Below the pieces are notes generated by a model. The model was given only the letters and a program-made list of their open reading frames with translations. It was not told where the DNA came from and made no database searches. From NCBI GenBank assembly GCA_027489175.1, contig JAIYAE010000004.1:124001-188000 (forward strand): a stretch of DNA of 64,000 nt, in the 5' to 3' direction. The DNA comes from Rhodobacter sp. GTDB lineage: Bacteria; Pseudomonadota; Alphaproteobacteria; Rhodobacterales; Rhodobacteraceae. Position 1 is the stretch's first letter. Each line of letters begins with the position of its first letter. Positions 33,387 through 42,351 of this stretch are shown here, piece by piece. The translations under genes and the position numbers were made by a program.

Positions 33387-33464
33387 CGTCTGGATTTCCC
33401 GCCCTTTCGCAGGCCCCGGTTTGACGGCATGGTTGCACCAGACCAACCTTTGGAGCCTGCCCCC

Positions 33465-34061
33465 ATGCGCCTGCTGACCGCCCTTGCCCCCGTTCTGGCC
33501 CTCTCCCTCATGACCCTGCCCGTGACGGCCGAAACCCTTCTGTCCGAGGCGACGGGCAACTGGGCGGGGGCGTCAAACGAAGGCTTCTACTTCCGCGCGC
33601 AGCTGAGCCAGGTCCCGAACGACGACAAGGCCCGGCTGATGATCTGGGGTGGGGCGTTGGACGGCGTGCCGGCCGCGGCGGGCGACCCGGAGTTCGACAA
33701 TGACCAGATCGCCCTGTCCGCCTTTGCCACCCGGCAAGAGCTGGAGGTCTATGACAGCGGCGAGGGCAGCATCCTGCAGGTCGTCACCGAATTCGCCGAT
33801 GAAGACGCCGAGGGGCGGTCGGTCGTGCAGATCCAGTACCTCGACAACCAGTATACGGTGGTGGGCTACTACCACCTGTCGAAGTTCTACAATCCGGGAG
33901 GCGAGCCGTTCGCCTACGAATGCGACGTGGACCTGTGGAACATGGTCAGCATCGAAAACGGCCAGCAACGCACGCTGGAGCCGGTCGGGTTCGAGGCCTT
34001 GAACGCCAGCGACTGGACCTGGGATGCAGCCTTTGAGCGGGGCTTTTGCACTCGGACCTAG
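33465..34061 (+). CDS. exported protein of unknown function
   Basis: 198 residues. Signal peptide MRLLTALAPVLALSLMTLPVTA, then a beta-rich mature part with YFRAQLSQVPNDDKARLMIWGG, FATRQELEVYDSGEGS and Tyr/Asp-rich YLDNQYTVVGYYHLSKF segments. Two Cys (YECDVD, GFCTRT) may pair. No named family. TTTGGAG precedes the ATG at 33465. It has the same general build (short signal, about 180 mature residues) as the exported gene at 31274, but no obvious sequence identity. Confidence 0.72.
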   Translation: MRLLTALAPVLALSLMTLPVTAETLLSEATGNWAGASNEGFYFRAQLSQVPNDDKARLMIWGGALDGVPAAAGDPEFDNDQIALSAFATRQELEVYDSGEGSILQVVTEFADEDAEGRSVVQIQYLDNQYTVVGYYHLSKFYNPGGEPFAYECDVDLWNMVSIENGQQRTLEPVGFEALNASDWTWDAAFERGFCTRT

Positions 34062-34118
34062 CGGCGCGACTGGCGGTGTGGGGGGGCTTGCGTTAGAACC
34101 TTGCCCAAGGAGACCCCG

Positions 34119-34436
34119 ATGGACCACAATTTCGAAGCGCAGCGCCGCGAGACCTATGACACCTTCAAGCAGTCGAAGGGGGTCAGCCTGCCGAAGACAG
34201 CGGTGGTCGAGTATGCCTTCTTCATCGAAGAGCTGGACGCCAGCTGGCCCGCGCTGGAACGGGCCTTGCGGCTGGAAGGGTTCCAGACCCGCCGGGCCAA
34301 GGATGGCGAGACGCTGATCGCATCCATCGGGCCGATCCCGGTCACGGCCGAGGATATCTGGCATTATGAGCGGATCGCGACCTCGATCGCGCTGAAGCAT
34401 GATTTCTACCCGGATGGGTGGGAACTGGCGGAGTGA
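34119..34436 (+). CDS. rraB: RraB-family regulator of ribonuclease E
   Basis: 105 residues of the RraB family (DUF695-like/PF06877). Typical stretches are VEYAFFIEELDASWPALERAL and IWHYERIATSIALKHDFYPDGWE. In E. coli RraB binds the C-terminal scaffold of RNase E and changes degradosome composition; here the role is inferred by family. AAGGAGACCCCG is an optimal ribosome site. The 20-base hairpin repeat begins immediately after the stop. Confidence 0.85.
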   Translation: MDHNFEAQRRETYDTFKQSKGVSLPKTAVVEYAFFIEELDASWPALERALRLEGFQTRRAKDGETLIASIGPIPVTAEDIWHYERIATSIALKHDFYPDGWELAE

Positions 34437-34456
34437 TGTCCCGGGCAGGGACATGC
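34437..34456 (+). repeat. TGTCCC-GGGACA hairpin repeat, copy B
   Basis: Identical over 20 bases to 18321-18340. It abuts the rraB stop codon. Confidence 0.6.
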
Positions 34457-34580
34457 GCCGCTTGATTTGAAATCAAGGGGTTGCGGGGCCGGTTAACCGT
34501 TTGGCAAGGTTTGGCAGCGGCGTGCTGGTCGGGCGGCTATTGAATTGAGCGCGTTCCGCGCAAGGTTTTTTGTCGCCGTG

Positions 34581-34613
34581 CCTCCGGCGGGGATATTTGG
34601 GGCCAGGTGAAAG
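34581..34613 (+). repeat. TATTTG-type intergenic element with CTCCGGCGG stem (copy 3)
   Basis: CCTCCGGCGG followed by GGATATTTGGGGCCAGGTGA, just downstream of the guaD stop on the minus strand (34617). CCTCCGG/CCGGCGG makes a small stem. The same motif, with variations, occurs at 17841 and in reverse at about 1831-1860. Confidence 0.5.
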
Positions 34614-34616
34614 GGC

Positions 34617-35891
34617 TTAGGGCAGGGGTCTGCCGTCGACCCAGACGTGTGCCACGGCGCGGTCGTCGCCCATCATGATGGTCGGGAAAAGCGTCTGCCA
34701 GAGGTCCTCTGCCCGCGCTGCCGCCTGAGCGATGGCAGGGGTGGAGGCGAGATCGATCACCACAAGATCCGCCTCAAGCCCCGGGGCGATGTTGCCGATC
34801 TTGTCTTCGCAGCGCAGCGCGCGGGCGGAGCCTTGGGTGGCGAGCCACCAAAGCTGCGAAGGGTGCAGGGACTGGCCGCGCAGTTGGGCGACCTCATAGG
34901 CGGCGGCCATGGTGCGGAGCATGGAGAAGCTGGAGCCGCCGCCGGTGTCGGTGGCGAGGCCCACGCGCAGGCTGCGCGCAAGAGCCATGTCAAAGAGACC
35001 GGAGCCGATGAAGGTGTTCGAGGTCGGGCAATGGACGAGGGCGGCGCCAGCCTCGACCAGGCGCGACCGTTCCCGGTCGGTCAGGTGGATGGCGTGGCCG
35101 TAGACGGCGCCTTCGCGGAGGAGGCCCTGCGCCTCATAGGTATCGAGGTAGTCGCGGGACTGTGGGAAAAGGTCCTTGACCCAGGCGATTTCGTCCAGCT
35201 GTTCGCTGAGGTGGGTCTGCATCAGGCAATCGGGGTATTCGCGCCAGAGGGCCCCGAGGGCCTGGAGCTGTTCCGGCGTGGAGGTGGGCGAGAAGCGGGG
35301 CGTGATGACGTAGGAAAGGCGGTTTTGGCCGTGCCACTTTTGCAGGAGGGCCTTGCTGTCATCATATGCCGAGCGGGCCGTATCGCGCAGGCCTTCGGGG
35401 GCGTTGCGGTCCATGCAGGTCTTTCCGGCGAAGACGCGCATGCCGCGGGTCTGGGCGGCGGTAAAGATCGCGTCCACGCTTTCCGGGTGGATCGTGGCAT
35501 AGGTGCAGACCGTCGTCGTGCCGCGCGCAAGGACCAGATCAAGGTAGCGGTTGGCAATGGCGTCGGCATAGGCGCGGTCGGCAAAGCGCATCTCTTCGGG
35601 GAAGGTATAGGTGTTCAGCCAGTCGATCAGCCGCTTGCCCCAGGAAGCGATGATCGCGGTCTGGGGGTAATGCACATGGGCATCGACGAAACCGGCCGAG
35701 ATCAGCTTTTGGCCGTAGTCATGCACCCGCGCGGTGGGGGCTTGCGCGCGCAACTGGCTTGCGTCACCGACCGCCACGATGCGCCCGGCATCGACCAGCA
35801 CCGCGCCATGGGTCAGGGGTTGGGCTGCATCCGGGTTGTCAAACGGGTCGCCCTGAAAGCGGATCACCTGCCCCAGAAGTAGATCGGCCAT
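34617..35891 (-). CDS. guaD: guanine deaminase
   Basis: 424 residues. Zinc motif VDAHVHYPQTAIIASWG (HxH), then MQTHLSEQ, YGHAIHLTDRERSRL and LATDTGGGSSFSML for the other metal and catalytic residues. It converts guanine to xanthine. Length is normal for the bacterial GuaD/AtzC-like group (about 430). I chose the ATG at 35891; a frame that extends to 36365 overlaps mgtE. It stands downstream of a divergent promoter shared with mgtE. Confidence 0.92.
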   Translation of the reverse strand: MADLLLGQVIRFQGDPFDNPDAAQPLTHGAVLVDAGRIVAVGDASQLRAQAPTARVHDYGQKLISAGFVDAHVHYPQTAIIASWGKRLIDWLNTYTFPEEMRFADRAYADAIANRYLDLVLARGTTTVCTYATIHPESVDAIFTAAQTRGMRVFAGKTCMDRNAPEGLRDTARSAYDDSKALLQKWHGQNRLSYVITPRFSPTSTPEQLQALGALWREYPDCLMQTHLSEQLDEIAWVKDLFPQSRDYLDTYEAQGLLREGAVYGHAIHLTDRERSRLVEAGAALVHCPTSNTFIGSGLFDMALARSLRVGLATDTGGGSSFSMLRTMAAAYEVAQLRGQSLHPSQLWWLATQGSARALRCEDKIGNIAPGLEADLVVIDLASTPAIAQAAARAEDLWQTLFPTIMMGDDRAVAHVWVDGRPLP

Positions 35892-35959
35892 ACCATCGCC
35901 CCTGTTCTTGCCATCGTAGCCTACGGCGTTTAACCGCTTGGGTAAATTTGCCTTTGGCC

Positions 35960-35976
35960 CTGTTTCGCTGAAACAG
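35960..35976 (+). repeat. small hairpin upstream of mgtE
   Basis: CTGTTTC-gct-GAAACAG, perfect 7-bp stem, 44 to 60 bases before the mgtE start. It may be leader structure. No recognised Mg riboswitch (M-box) is present. Confidence 0.4.
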
Positions 35977-36019
35977 CTTTCGCTAAGGTAAGGGCAATAG
36001 GCAGGGTTTCGGGGGCAGC

Positions 36020-37390
36020 ATGGCAGAGCATCTGACGGACCCGGACGAAGACGTGCTGGATCAGGACCGGATCGACGCCGTTCTGCGGGCGGTCGAGGCG
36101 GGCGACAGTGCCGCCATCGACGCGCTTTTGGACCCGCTGCACGCGGCTGATATTGCCGACCTACTTGAGCAGATCGGTGGCCCCGACCGGCGCGCGCTGC
36201 TTCGCCTCTGGTCGCATGAGATTGATGGGGACATCCTCTCTGAGATCTCGGACGCGATCCGGGAAGAGGTGATTGAAAGCCTGCCGCGCGACGTGCTGGC
36301 CGAGGCGGTGCGGGATCTGGAAACCGACGATGTCGTCGACATTCTGGAAGACCTGGACGCACCACAGCAGGGCATGATCCTGGATGCGCTGACCGATGCC
36401 GACCGGGTGGCCGTGGAACAGGCGATGGCCTATCCCGAGTACTCCGCCGGGCGGTTGATGCAGCGCGAAACGGTGGTGGCGCCGGACCATTGGACCGTGG
36501 GGGAGGCCATCGATTTTCTGCGAAAATCGGAACATTTGCCGGATCAGTTCTACCATGTGATTCTGGTTGACCCGCGGATGCAGCCGGTGGGTTATGCCAC
36601 GCTGGGGCGCATCCTGTCGTCCGGCCGCGAGGTGCGGCTGCGCGACATTGTTGAAGACAGTTTCCGCACGGTCGAGGCGACGGACCCCGAGGCGGACGTG
36701 GCCTATATCTTCAACCAGTATCACCTGATTTCCTGCCCGGTGGTCGATGCCGGGGGGCGGCTGGTCGGCGTGATCACCATTGATGACGCGATGAACGTCC
36801 TGGATGAGGAACACGAGGAAGACATGCTGCGTCTGGCGGGTGTCGGCGATGAGGCGAGCGTGTCGGACGGCGCGTTCGAGACGATGAAGCAGCGGCTGCC
36901 CTGGCTGGTGGTCAACCTGTTCACGGCGTCGCTGTCGGCCATCGTGATCAGCCGGTTCGAGGCGACGATTTCCACCATCGTGATCCTGGCGGCGCTGATG
37001 CCCATCGTCGCCTCCACCGGCGGGATTGCGGGGACGCAGTCGCTCGCGGTGGCGGTGCGGGCGCTGGCGACGCGGGACCTGACGCAGGCCAACGCGCGGC
37101 GGGTGGTGTTGCGGGAACTTGGGGCGGGGGTGCTGAACGGGCTGAGCCTGGCGCTGATCCTGGGGCTGGCGGCCTGGGGGATCTTTGGCGACTGGAAGCT
37201 GGGGCTGGTCCTGGGCATGGCGATGATCGTCAACCAGATCGTCGCGGCGCTGGGCGGGGTGCTGGTGCCCTTGACGCTGGAGCGGCTGAAGCTGGACCCG
37301 GCCCTGGCCAGTGGGACGTTTGTCACGACGCTGACCGATGTGATGGGGTTCTTTGCCTTTCTGGGGCTGGCAACGGTGTTGTTGATATGA
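36020..37390 (+). CDS. mgtE: magnesium transporter MgtE
   Basis: 456 residues. Domain order: N-terminal MgtE_N (about 20-130, ADLLEQIGG repeats), two CBS domains (about 140-265: SAGRLMQRETVVAPDHWTVGEAI and DVAYIFNQYHLISCPVVDAGG), then five membrane helices from about 295. PIVASTGGIAGTQSLAVAVRALA is the conserved pore region (part: STGGIAGTQSLA), and MGFFAFLGLA is the C-terminal helix. It imports Mg2+ in an intracellular-Mg-gated way. ATGA overlap with the next gene implies coupling. Confidence 0.95.
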   Translation: MAEHLTDPDEDVLDQDRIDAVLRAVEAGDSAAIDALLDPLHAADIADLLEQIGGPDRRALLRLWSHEIDGDILSEISDAIREEVIESLPRDVLAEAVRDLETDDVVDILEDLDAPQQGMILDALTDADRVAVEQAMAYPEYSAGRLMQRETVVAPDHWTVGEAIDFLRKSEHLPDQFYHVILVDPRMQPVGYATLGRILSSGREVRLRDIVEDSFRTVEATDPEADVAYIFNQYHLISCPVVDAGGRLVGVITIDDAMNVLDEEHEEDMLRLAGVGDEASVSDGAFETMKQRLPWLVVNLFTASLSAIVISRFEATISTIVILAALMPIVASTGGIAGTQSLAVAVRALATRDLTQANARRVVLRELGAGVLNGLSLALILGLAAWGIFGDWKLGLVLGMAMIVNQIVAALGGVLVPLTLERLKLDPALASGTFVTTLTDVMGFFAFLGLATVLLI

Positions 37391-37932
37391 GCGATATCAA
37401 AGCTTTGGCGCGAGAGGCGGCCTTTGCGGCGCGCAAGGCGGCATTTGCGGGTGGGCAGGGGCAGGCGGCGGAGATCCTGGCGGATTATCTGGCGGGGCAA
37501 GGGGGGCGCGTGCTGTCGGGCTATATGCCGATGCGGACGGAGATTGACCCGTTGCCCGCAATGGCCGCGCATCAGGGTACGGTGGGTGTGCCGGTCATCA
37601 TCGGCAAAGGCCAGCCGCTGCGGTTTCGCGAATGGTCACCCGGGGTGAAGATGGTGGAAGGCGCGTTCAAGGCGCTGATCCCCGAAGAAGGGGCGTGGGT
37701 GGAGCCTGAGGTGCTGATCGTGCCGCTTCTGGCGTTTGACGCGCGGGGCTACCGGCTCGGCTATGGCGGCGGGTTTTATGACCGCACGCTGGAGGGGCTG
37801 CGGGCAAAGGGGCCGGTGCTGGCGGTGGGGTTCGCCTTTGCAGCGCAAGAGGTGGCCGAGGTGCCGATTGATGCGACAGATCAGCGGCTGAATGCCGTGG
37901 TCACGGAAAAGGGCGTCACGGTTTTCGCGTGA
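37387..37932 (+). CDS. 5-formyltetrahydrofolate cyclo-ligase
   Basis: 181-residue enzyme that turns 5-formyl-THF into 5,10-methenyl-THF with ATP. Visible motifs: VLSGYMPMRTEIDP, VPLLAFDARGYRLGYGGGFYDRTL (with the LGYGGGFYDR folate/ATP loop), and the C-terminal DQRLNAVVTEKGV. Its start overlaps the mgtE stop. The tandem palindrome pair that terminates it begins six bases after the stop. The E. coli homologue is ygfA; I leave the symbol blank. Confidence 0.92.
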   Translation: MSDIKALAREAAFAARKAAFAGGQGQAAEILADYLAGQGGRVLSGYMPMRTEIDPLPAMAAHQGTVGVPVIIGKGQPLRFREWSPGVKMVEGAFKALIPEEGAWVEPEVLIVPLLAFDARGYRLGYGGGFYDRTLEGLRAKGPVLAVGFAFAAQEVAEVPIDATDQRLNAVVTEKGVTVFA

Positions 37933-37937
37933 CGCCC

Positions 37938-37981
37938 CAAATTCCTTCGAAGGAATTTGCAAAAGTTTTCGAAAACTTTTG
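37938..37981. terminator. tandem perfect palindromes, copy 2 of a repeat type
   Basis: Two adjacent 22-base perfect palindromes: CAAATTCCTT/CGAAGGAATTTG (37938-37959) and CAAAAGTTTT/CGAAAACTTTTG (37960-37981). They sit between converging genes with T-runs on each side, and match the layout of the pair at 31237. Confidence 0.88.
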
Positions 37982-37990
37982 CGCCCCCCG

Positions 37991-39307
37991 TCAGTGCGCG
38001 ATGTCTTCCTGGCGGACGAACATGTTGCCCCAGGCGCGGTCGATCAGTTCGGGGGTCATCTGGTAGGGGATGTTCTCAAACTCGCAGACCGAGATCATCT
38101 GGTCGATCAGGAACACCGGCTGATAGTTGGCGTAGTTGTTCTCGATCGTCGGGAACTTGACCTTCATCAGATACATCAGCGCCTGTTCGTCCAGCGGCAT
38201 CTTCTTCTTCCGCGCGACCATGGCGAAGATCTTCAGGAAGTTTTCCTGGCTTGGGCCGTCGATCTTGATCTTGAAGAAGATACGCCGCAGGGCCGCGCCG
38301 TCGAAGATCTGGTTCGGGTGGAAGTTGGTGGAGAAGATGACCAGCGTGTCAAACGGCACGGTGAATTTCTCGCCCGACTGCAGCGCCAGGATATCGCGGC
38401 TTTCTTCCAGCGGCACGATCCAGCGGTTGACGATCTTTTGCGGCGGTTCTTGCTGGCGACCAAGGTCGTCGATGATGAAGATGCCGCCGGTCGCCTTCAG
38501 CTGCAAAGGCGCCTGATAGGTGCGGGCGGTGGGGTTGTAGGTCAGGTCCAGCATCTCAAGCGACAGTTCACCGCCGGTGATGACCGAGGGGCGTTCGCAG
38601 TAGACATAGCGGTTGTCGTACTTGTTCGAGGTGCGGCGCAGGGAGTTCGGGTCGTCCACGTTCGATTCCGCCGCCGAGTGCACGATGGGGTCATATACGC
38701 TGATGATCTGGCCGGAATATTCGATCGCTCGGGGGACATAGACCTTGTCGCCAAGCGCGGCGCGGATGCCGTGGCTGATAGAGGATTTGCCGTTGCCGGG
38801 CGGGCCGTAAAGCAGGATCGAGCGGCCCGAGGTGACGGCGGGGCCGAGGTTGTCAATCAGGTCGGGCGGCAGGATCAGGTGGCCCATGCCGGACAGAAGC
38901 TGTTCCTTGTTCAGGCGGATGTCGCGCACCGACTGGCGCTTGATCTGGACCGAGTACTGCTCCAGCGGCACCGGCATTGCGCCGTAATATTCCGACTGCG
39001 ACAGCGCATCCAGAGCGCGGGCCTTGCCGGCATCGGTGAGTTCATAGCCCATCTCGTTGCCTGAGGTGGCGTGCATGGTGCCGGTCGCGGTCAGAAGTTT
39101 CTGGGTCCGGGCCAGGTCAACCAGTTCCTGCGTCAGGGGCACCGGCAGGCAGATGACCTTGGACAGCGCGGTCACCTGGTCAAGGTTGGTGCGGAACATC
39201 GATTTCAGCAGGATGTCCCGCATCATCGTGGTTGAAAGGCCCGTGTCGGACAGGTTGCGGGGCGAGGTGGGTGGCGTGACGTTCGACACCGGGGCTTCAG
39301 CGTTCAT
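37991..39307 (-). CDS. AAA+ ATPase linked to the Tad pilus locus
   Basis: 438 residues. N-terminal helical domain (about 1-130, TGLSTTMMRDILLKSMFR), then a P-loop domain: Walker A LLYGPPGNGKSS (167-176), Walker B GGIFIIDDLGRQ, and a sensor-like FSTNFHPNQIFDGAALRRIF. The family is found in Rhodobacteraceae next to tadV and is usually annotated just as 'ATPase'. It is the last gene of the tad unit, 63 bases after tadV. Its link with pilus assembly is by position only; a role in protein remodelling of the Tad machine is a guess. Confidence 0.82.
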   Translation of the reverse strand: MNAEAPVSNVTPPTSPRNLSDTGLSTTMMRDILLKSMFRTNLDQVTALSKVICLPVPLTQELVDLARTQKLLTATGTMHATSGNEMGYELTDAGKARALDALSQSEYYGAMPVPLEQYSVQIKRQSVRDIRLNKEQLLSGMGHLILPPDLIDNLGPAVTSGRSILLYGPPGNGKSSISHGIRAALGDKVYVPRAIEYSGQIISVYDPIVHSAAESNVDDPNSLRRTSNKYDNRYVYCERPSVITGGELSLEMLDLTYNPTARTYQAPLQLKATGGIFIIDDLGRQQEPPQKIVNRWIVPLEESRDILALQSGEKFTVPFDTLVIFSTNFHPNQIFDGAALRRIFFKIKIDGPSQENFLKIFAMVARKKKMPLDEQALMYLMKVKFPTIENNYANYQPVFLIDQMISVCEFENIPYQMTPELIDRAWGNMFVRQEDIAH

Positions 39308-39370
39308 TCGACCGGCTCCGTGGACAATGGCTGCAGACTGCGTGAATTTGCAGGCTAAAGGCGACTTGTG

Positions 39371-39868
39371 TCAGACTTGCGGCCAAATGGCGGCTACAAG
39401 ATAGAAGACCACAATCCCCGACAATGCAAACCCCAGCGGGAAGTAGCGCCGTTCGGTCCAGCTTTTCCAGTCTGGCGTCAGGTTCCGGACGGCCGGAATT
39501 TTCCGCATAATCCGGTGCGCGATCAGCGCGCCGATCAGGCAGGCAGCAATCAAGAGGAGCAGCGACACGATGTCCGCCCCGACAAAGATCGGCGCCATGG
39601 CCGCGGCATATTTAGCGTCGCCAGCGCCAAAAGTGCCGGTCGTATACAACAGGTAGCCAGCCACCAGCACAATGGCCATCAGGGCAAAGCCCCAGAACCA
39701 GGCCGTCCAGGTGGCGACCGCCAGCCAGCCCAGGAGGGGCCAGACGGCGGCAAGCGCCATCACGGCCTTGTTGGGGATCTTGAGGTGCTTCATGTCATTG
39801 CCGGACACCCAAAGGGCAATCGGCAGGACGGGAACCAGAAGGATCAACGCGCCGGTCGAGGTGATCAT
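39371..39868 (-). CDS. tadV: prepilin peptidase (TadV/CpaA)
   Basis: 165-residue aspartic membrane protease that cleaves the Flp prepilin leader. Catalytic Asp residues: the first in SGNDMKHLKIPN and the second in FGAGDAKYAA (GxGDxK). Five or so membrane helices. Short form lacking the methylase domain, as usual for TadV. Overlaps the end of the TPR gene by one base, so coupled. It must act on the pilins at 49-50 kb. Confidence 0.92.
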   Translation of the reverse strand: MITSTGALILLVPVLPIALWVSGNDMKHLKIPNKAVMALAAVWPLLGWLAVATWTAWFWGFALMAIVLVAGYLLYTTGTFGAGDAKYAAAMAPIFVGADIVSLLLLIAACLIGALIAHRIMRKIPAVRNLTPDWKSWTERRYFPLGFALSGIVVFYLVAAIWPQV

Positions 39869-40725
39869 CAGAGCTGCACGTTCGAATCAAGCGCTTCAAG
39901 ACTGCGGGCTGCGGCTTCGAAATGCTGGGGATGGGTTTCCACCGCCTGCTGCAGAAGGCCTTTGCCCACGTTCACGTCGCCCTGCTTGATGGCCGCAAGG
40001 GCCATGGAATACAGAAGCTCGGCGCGTTCGGTCTGGGTCATCTGCACGACGGGCAGGTCATATTTGCGCTGGGCCGCCCGGGCAAGAACAAGGTTGTTCT
40101 TGGCGATGTAGAGGGACGGATCGTGGGTCAGCGCTTCGGTAAACAGCTTCTCGGCGGCGGCATTGTCACCCCGGGTCAGCTTTGAGAAACCCCAGTTGTT
40201 CAGCGTGTTAGCCGGACGCGTGGTCAGGCCGACGGCCGTTTCATAGAAACTGTCCGCCTTGGCCCAGTTCTTGTCCGCATCGGCGACCATGGCTTCAATC
40301 CGGTAGCGGTCAAAGCTTTCATGGGTCGGCGGGATCATGTTCAGCTCGGCCTTGGCTTCGGCCCACTGGTTGGAGCGGATCAGCGTATCGGCCAGCATCA
40401 CGCGGTCTTCCGGCGAGGCTTCCGGGTGCGCCACGACCTGACGCCAGATCACCGCCGCTTCGGACGGTTTCTGCGCGCGGGTCAGCGATTTTGCCAGACC
40501 GCGTTTCAGGTCAATGCGTTCGGGATTGATGGCGATGGCATCGGTGAAGTACTGCACCGCCTCGGCCGGGTCGGCCACGGTCAGCATCACGTCATTCAGG
40601 TTGGATTCGTCGATCAGGTTGACGTCTTCAAGGGCCCGTTCGACCTGCGCGTCCGAGGTGGGCTGACATCCTGACAGAAGCACTGCACCGCCAAGGCACA
40701 GCATGACTAGACCAGTGTGGCGCAT
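39868..40725 (-). CDS. TPR-repeat lipoprotein (TadD-like, second)
   Basis: 285 residues. Signal with lipobox LLSGC (MRHTGLVMLCLGGAVLL then SGC), then TPR-type helical repeats (YFTDAIAINPERIDLKRGLA, NNWGFSKLTRGDNAAAEKLF). In Tad systems, TadD-type TPR lipoproteins are needed for secretin assembly in the outer membrane. It is separated by 57 bases from the shorter TPR gene. The two TPR proteins differ in length, so they are not a simple duplicate. Confidence 0.88.
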   Translation of the reverse strand: MRHTGLVMLCLGGAVLLSGCQPTSDAQVERALEDVNLIDESNLNDVMLTVADPAEAVQYFTDAIAINPERIDLKRGLAKSLTRAQKPSEAAVIWRQVVAHPEASPEDRVMLADTLIRSNQWAEAKAELNMIPPTHESFDRYRIEAMVADADKNWAKADSFYETAVGLTTRPANTLNNWGFSKLTRGDNAAAEKLFTEALTHDPSLYIAKNNLVLARAAQRKYDLPVVQMTQTERAELLYSMALAAIKQGDVNVGKGLLQQAVETHPQHFEAAARSLEALDSNVQL

Positions 40726-40782
40726 CTTTCGCGTCCTTTTTTTACGACTGCTCGTTTCGTTCTACTGCTCGGAGTTCCTTGC

Positions 40783-41343
40783 CTAAAGCTGCGAAAGCAG
40801 GACGTAGCGCCCCTTTTCACGCCGCACGAGGCGGAACTCACCTTCTTCTTCGGCCGGATCATACACGACCGCTTCATTTGCGGCGATAGCGCGCTTCAGA
40901 TTTTCGCGGATCGAGTCTGTTTGGCCACTATCCTGAGCGAAAGCCTGCTGAAAGATCAGTCGCGCCTCGCCGATCTTGCCGCGTTCCATCAGGACGACGC
41001 CAAGGTTGTTCAGGGCGGGCACGAAGGTGGGGTCTTCCTCGATCGCGCGGCGCAGGATCTGTTCGGCCTGGCCAAGGCGCCCAAGCGCAAGGTTGGCGGA
41101 CCCGAGGGCGGACAGGGTGTCAACGGTGGCCCCCTCTTCCGAAGCGGCGCGGTAATAGGCTTTCAGGGCCAGCTCATATTCGCCGGCGTCCATCAGGCGG
41201 TGGCCGACGGTCAGGCCATCGACCGACTCGCCTCGGGCGTCAACGCCGTAGGGCAGGTTGCGGGACACCCCGCCCGATGGGGTGCAAGCCGAAAGCGCAG
41301 CGGTGACCAGAAGACCTGCGAAAACCCGGTGGTGCAACGTCAA
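40783..41343 (-). CDS. TPR-repeat lipoprotein (TadD-like, first)
   Basis: 186 residues. Lipobox LSAC (MTLHHRVFAGLLVTAALSA then C) followed by about three TPR units (LGSANLALGRLGQAEQILRRAI, LNNLGVVLMERGKIGEARLIF). A C-terminal charged tail (FRLVRREKGRYVLLSQL) ends it. It is 14 bases after tadC. The function is inferred as secretin pilot or assembly factor at the outer membrane. Confidence 0.9.
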   Translation of the reverse strand: MTLHHRVFAGLLVTAALSACTPSGGVSRNLPYGVDARGESVDGLTVGHRLMDAGEYELALKAYYRAASEEGATVDTLSALGSANLALGRLGQAEQILRRAIEEDPTFVPALNNLGVVLMERGKIGEARLIFQQAFAQDSGQTDSIRENLKRAIAANEAVVYDPAEEEGEFRLVRREKGRYVLLSQL

Positions 41344-41357
41344 CCCTTCTTCTGCCC

Positions 41358-42344
41358 TCAGCCGCCGGGGCGCATGTCCATCAGCATGGTCGCGATGCCA
41401 TGGATCGATGGGCCGATCAGGATGACCAGCAATGGCGGAACCGTGAAGAGCATAGTGCCAAGGGTCAGTTTCGTAGGCAACATGTTTGCCTTTTCCTCGG
41501 CCCGCATGATGCGTTTGTCGCGCATGTCGGCGGAATAGACACGCAAGGCATCCGCAACCGAGGTGCCGAAGGTGGCGGATTGCACCAGAGTGGTCACGAA
41601 TGAGGCAACGTCCGGCACGCCAACGCGTTCAGCCATGTCCTTGAGAACGGCGACGCGTTCCTTGCCGGCCTTCACCTCTTGCGCGACCATGTCGAATTCA
41701 TCGGCGAGCGCGGGATAGCCCATGCGGCTTTCCTTGCCGACGCGGATCAGGGACTGGTCCAGCGACTGGCCGGCCTCGACGCAGACGAGCATCAGGTCAA
41801 GTGCGTCGGGGAAGCCCTGGATGATCTCTTCCTGACGTTTCTGGACCCGCTTGTCGACCCAGTAGCGCGGGATGAAATAGCCGATGGCGCAGGGCAGCAG
41901 GGCGTAGATCAGCATGCTGCTGGTCGTAAGCTCCCCATTGATCGACTTCACCAGCGCCACGATCAGGCCGATGATGAGAAAGCCGATGCCAAGCAGGAAC
42001 TGCATGGCGTGGAACATGCGGACCGAGTTCTTGTTGTTGTAGCCAGCGCGCAGCATTTTCAGCTTGGCGGCGGAAAGCTCATCTTTCTGCTGCGGTTCAA
42101 GGAAATGGGCGAAGCGTTCCAGCTTGTCGACCTTCTCCACCCGCCGCAGGGCACGCTTCTTCTCGCCATCTGCCAGACCGGGCTGGGTGTCCTTCAGCTC
42201 GCGAAAGCGGTCGCGCTGGCGCTTCATCACCGTCGGCAGGGCGATCAGGATGAGGAGCATCCCAAGGAAGCCAACCGCCATCAGCGGGCCCAACGGGCCA
42301 AGCGTGTCGATCAGCCAGGTGTTGACGGCGGAGAAGGGGTTCAT
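41358..42344 (-). CDS. tadC: Tad pilus inner-membrane platform protein TadC
   Basis: 328 residues, T2SSF domain (about 170-300) with four membrane segments. ALDLMLVCVEAGQSLDQSLIRVGKE, quoted in part, is the typical T2SF motif region; FVTTLVQSATFGTSVADALRVY and MRDKRIMRAEEKANMLPTK follow. TadC pairs with TadB to form the platform on which CpaF drives pilus extension. It starts eight bases after the tadB stop. Gene order is canonical. Confidence 0.95.
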   Translation of the reverse strand: MNPFSAVNTWLIDTLGPLGPLMAVGFLGMLLILIALPTVMKRQRDRFRELKDTQPGLADGEKKRALRRVEKVDKLERFAHFLEPQQKDELSAAKLKMLRAGYNNKNSVRMFHAMQFLLGIGFLIIGLIVALVKSINGELTTSSMLIYALLPCAIGYFIPRYWVDKRVQKRQEEIIQGFPDALDLMLVCVEAGQSLDQSLIRVGKESRMGYPALADEFDMVAQEVKAGKERVAVLKDMAERVGVPDVASFVTTLVQSATFGTSVADALRVYSADMRDKRIMRAEEKANMLPTKLTLGTMLFTVPPLLVILIGPSIHGIATMLMDMRPGG

Positions 42345-42351
42345 GCGGACC

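Noticed and set aside
36511-36529. Palindrome CGATTTTC-tgc-GAAAATCG inside mgtE
   Set aside because: It lies within the coding sequence (AIDFLRKSEHL). It resembles the hairpins at 20094 and 24698, but codon constraint explains it well enough.
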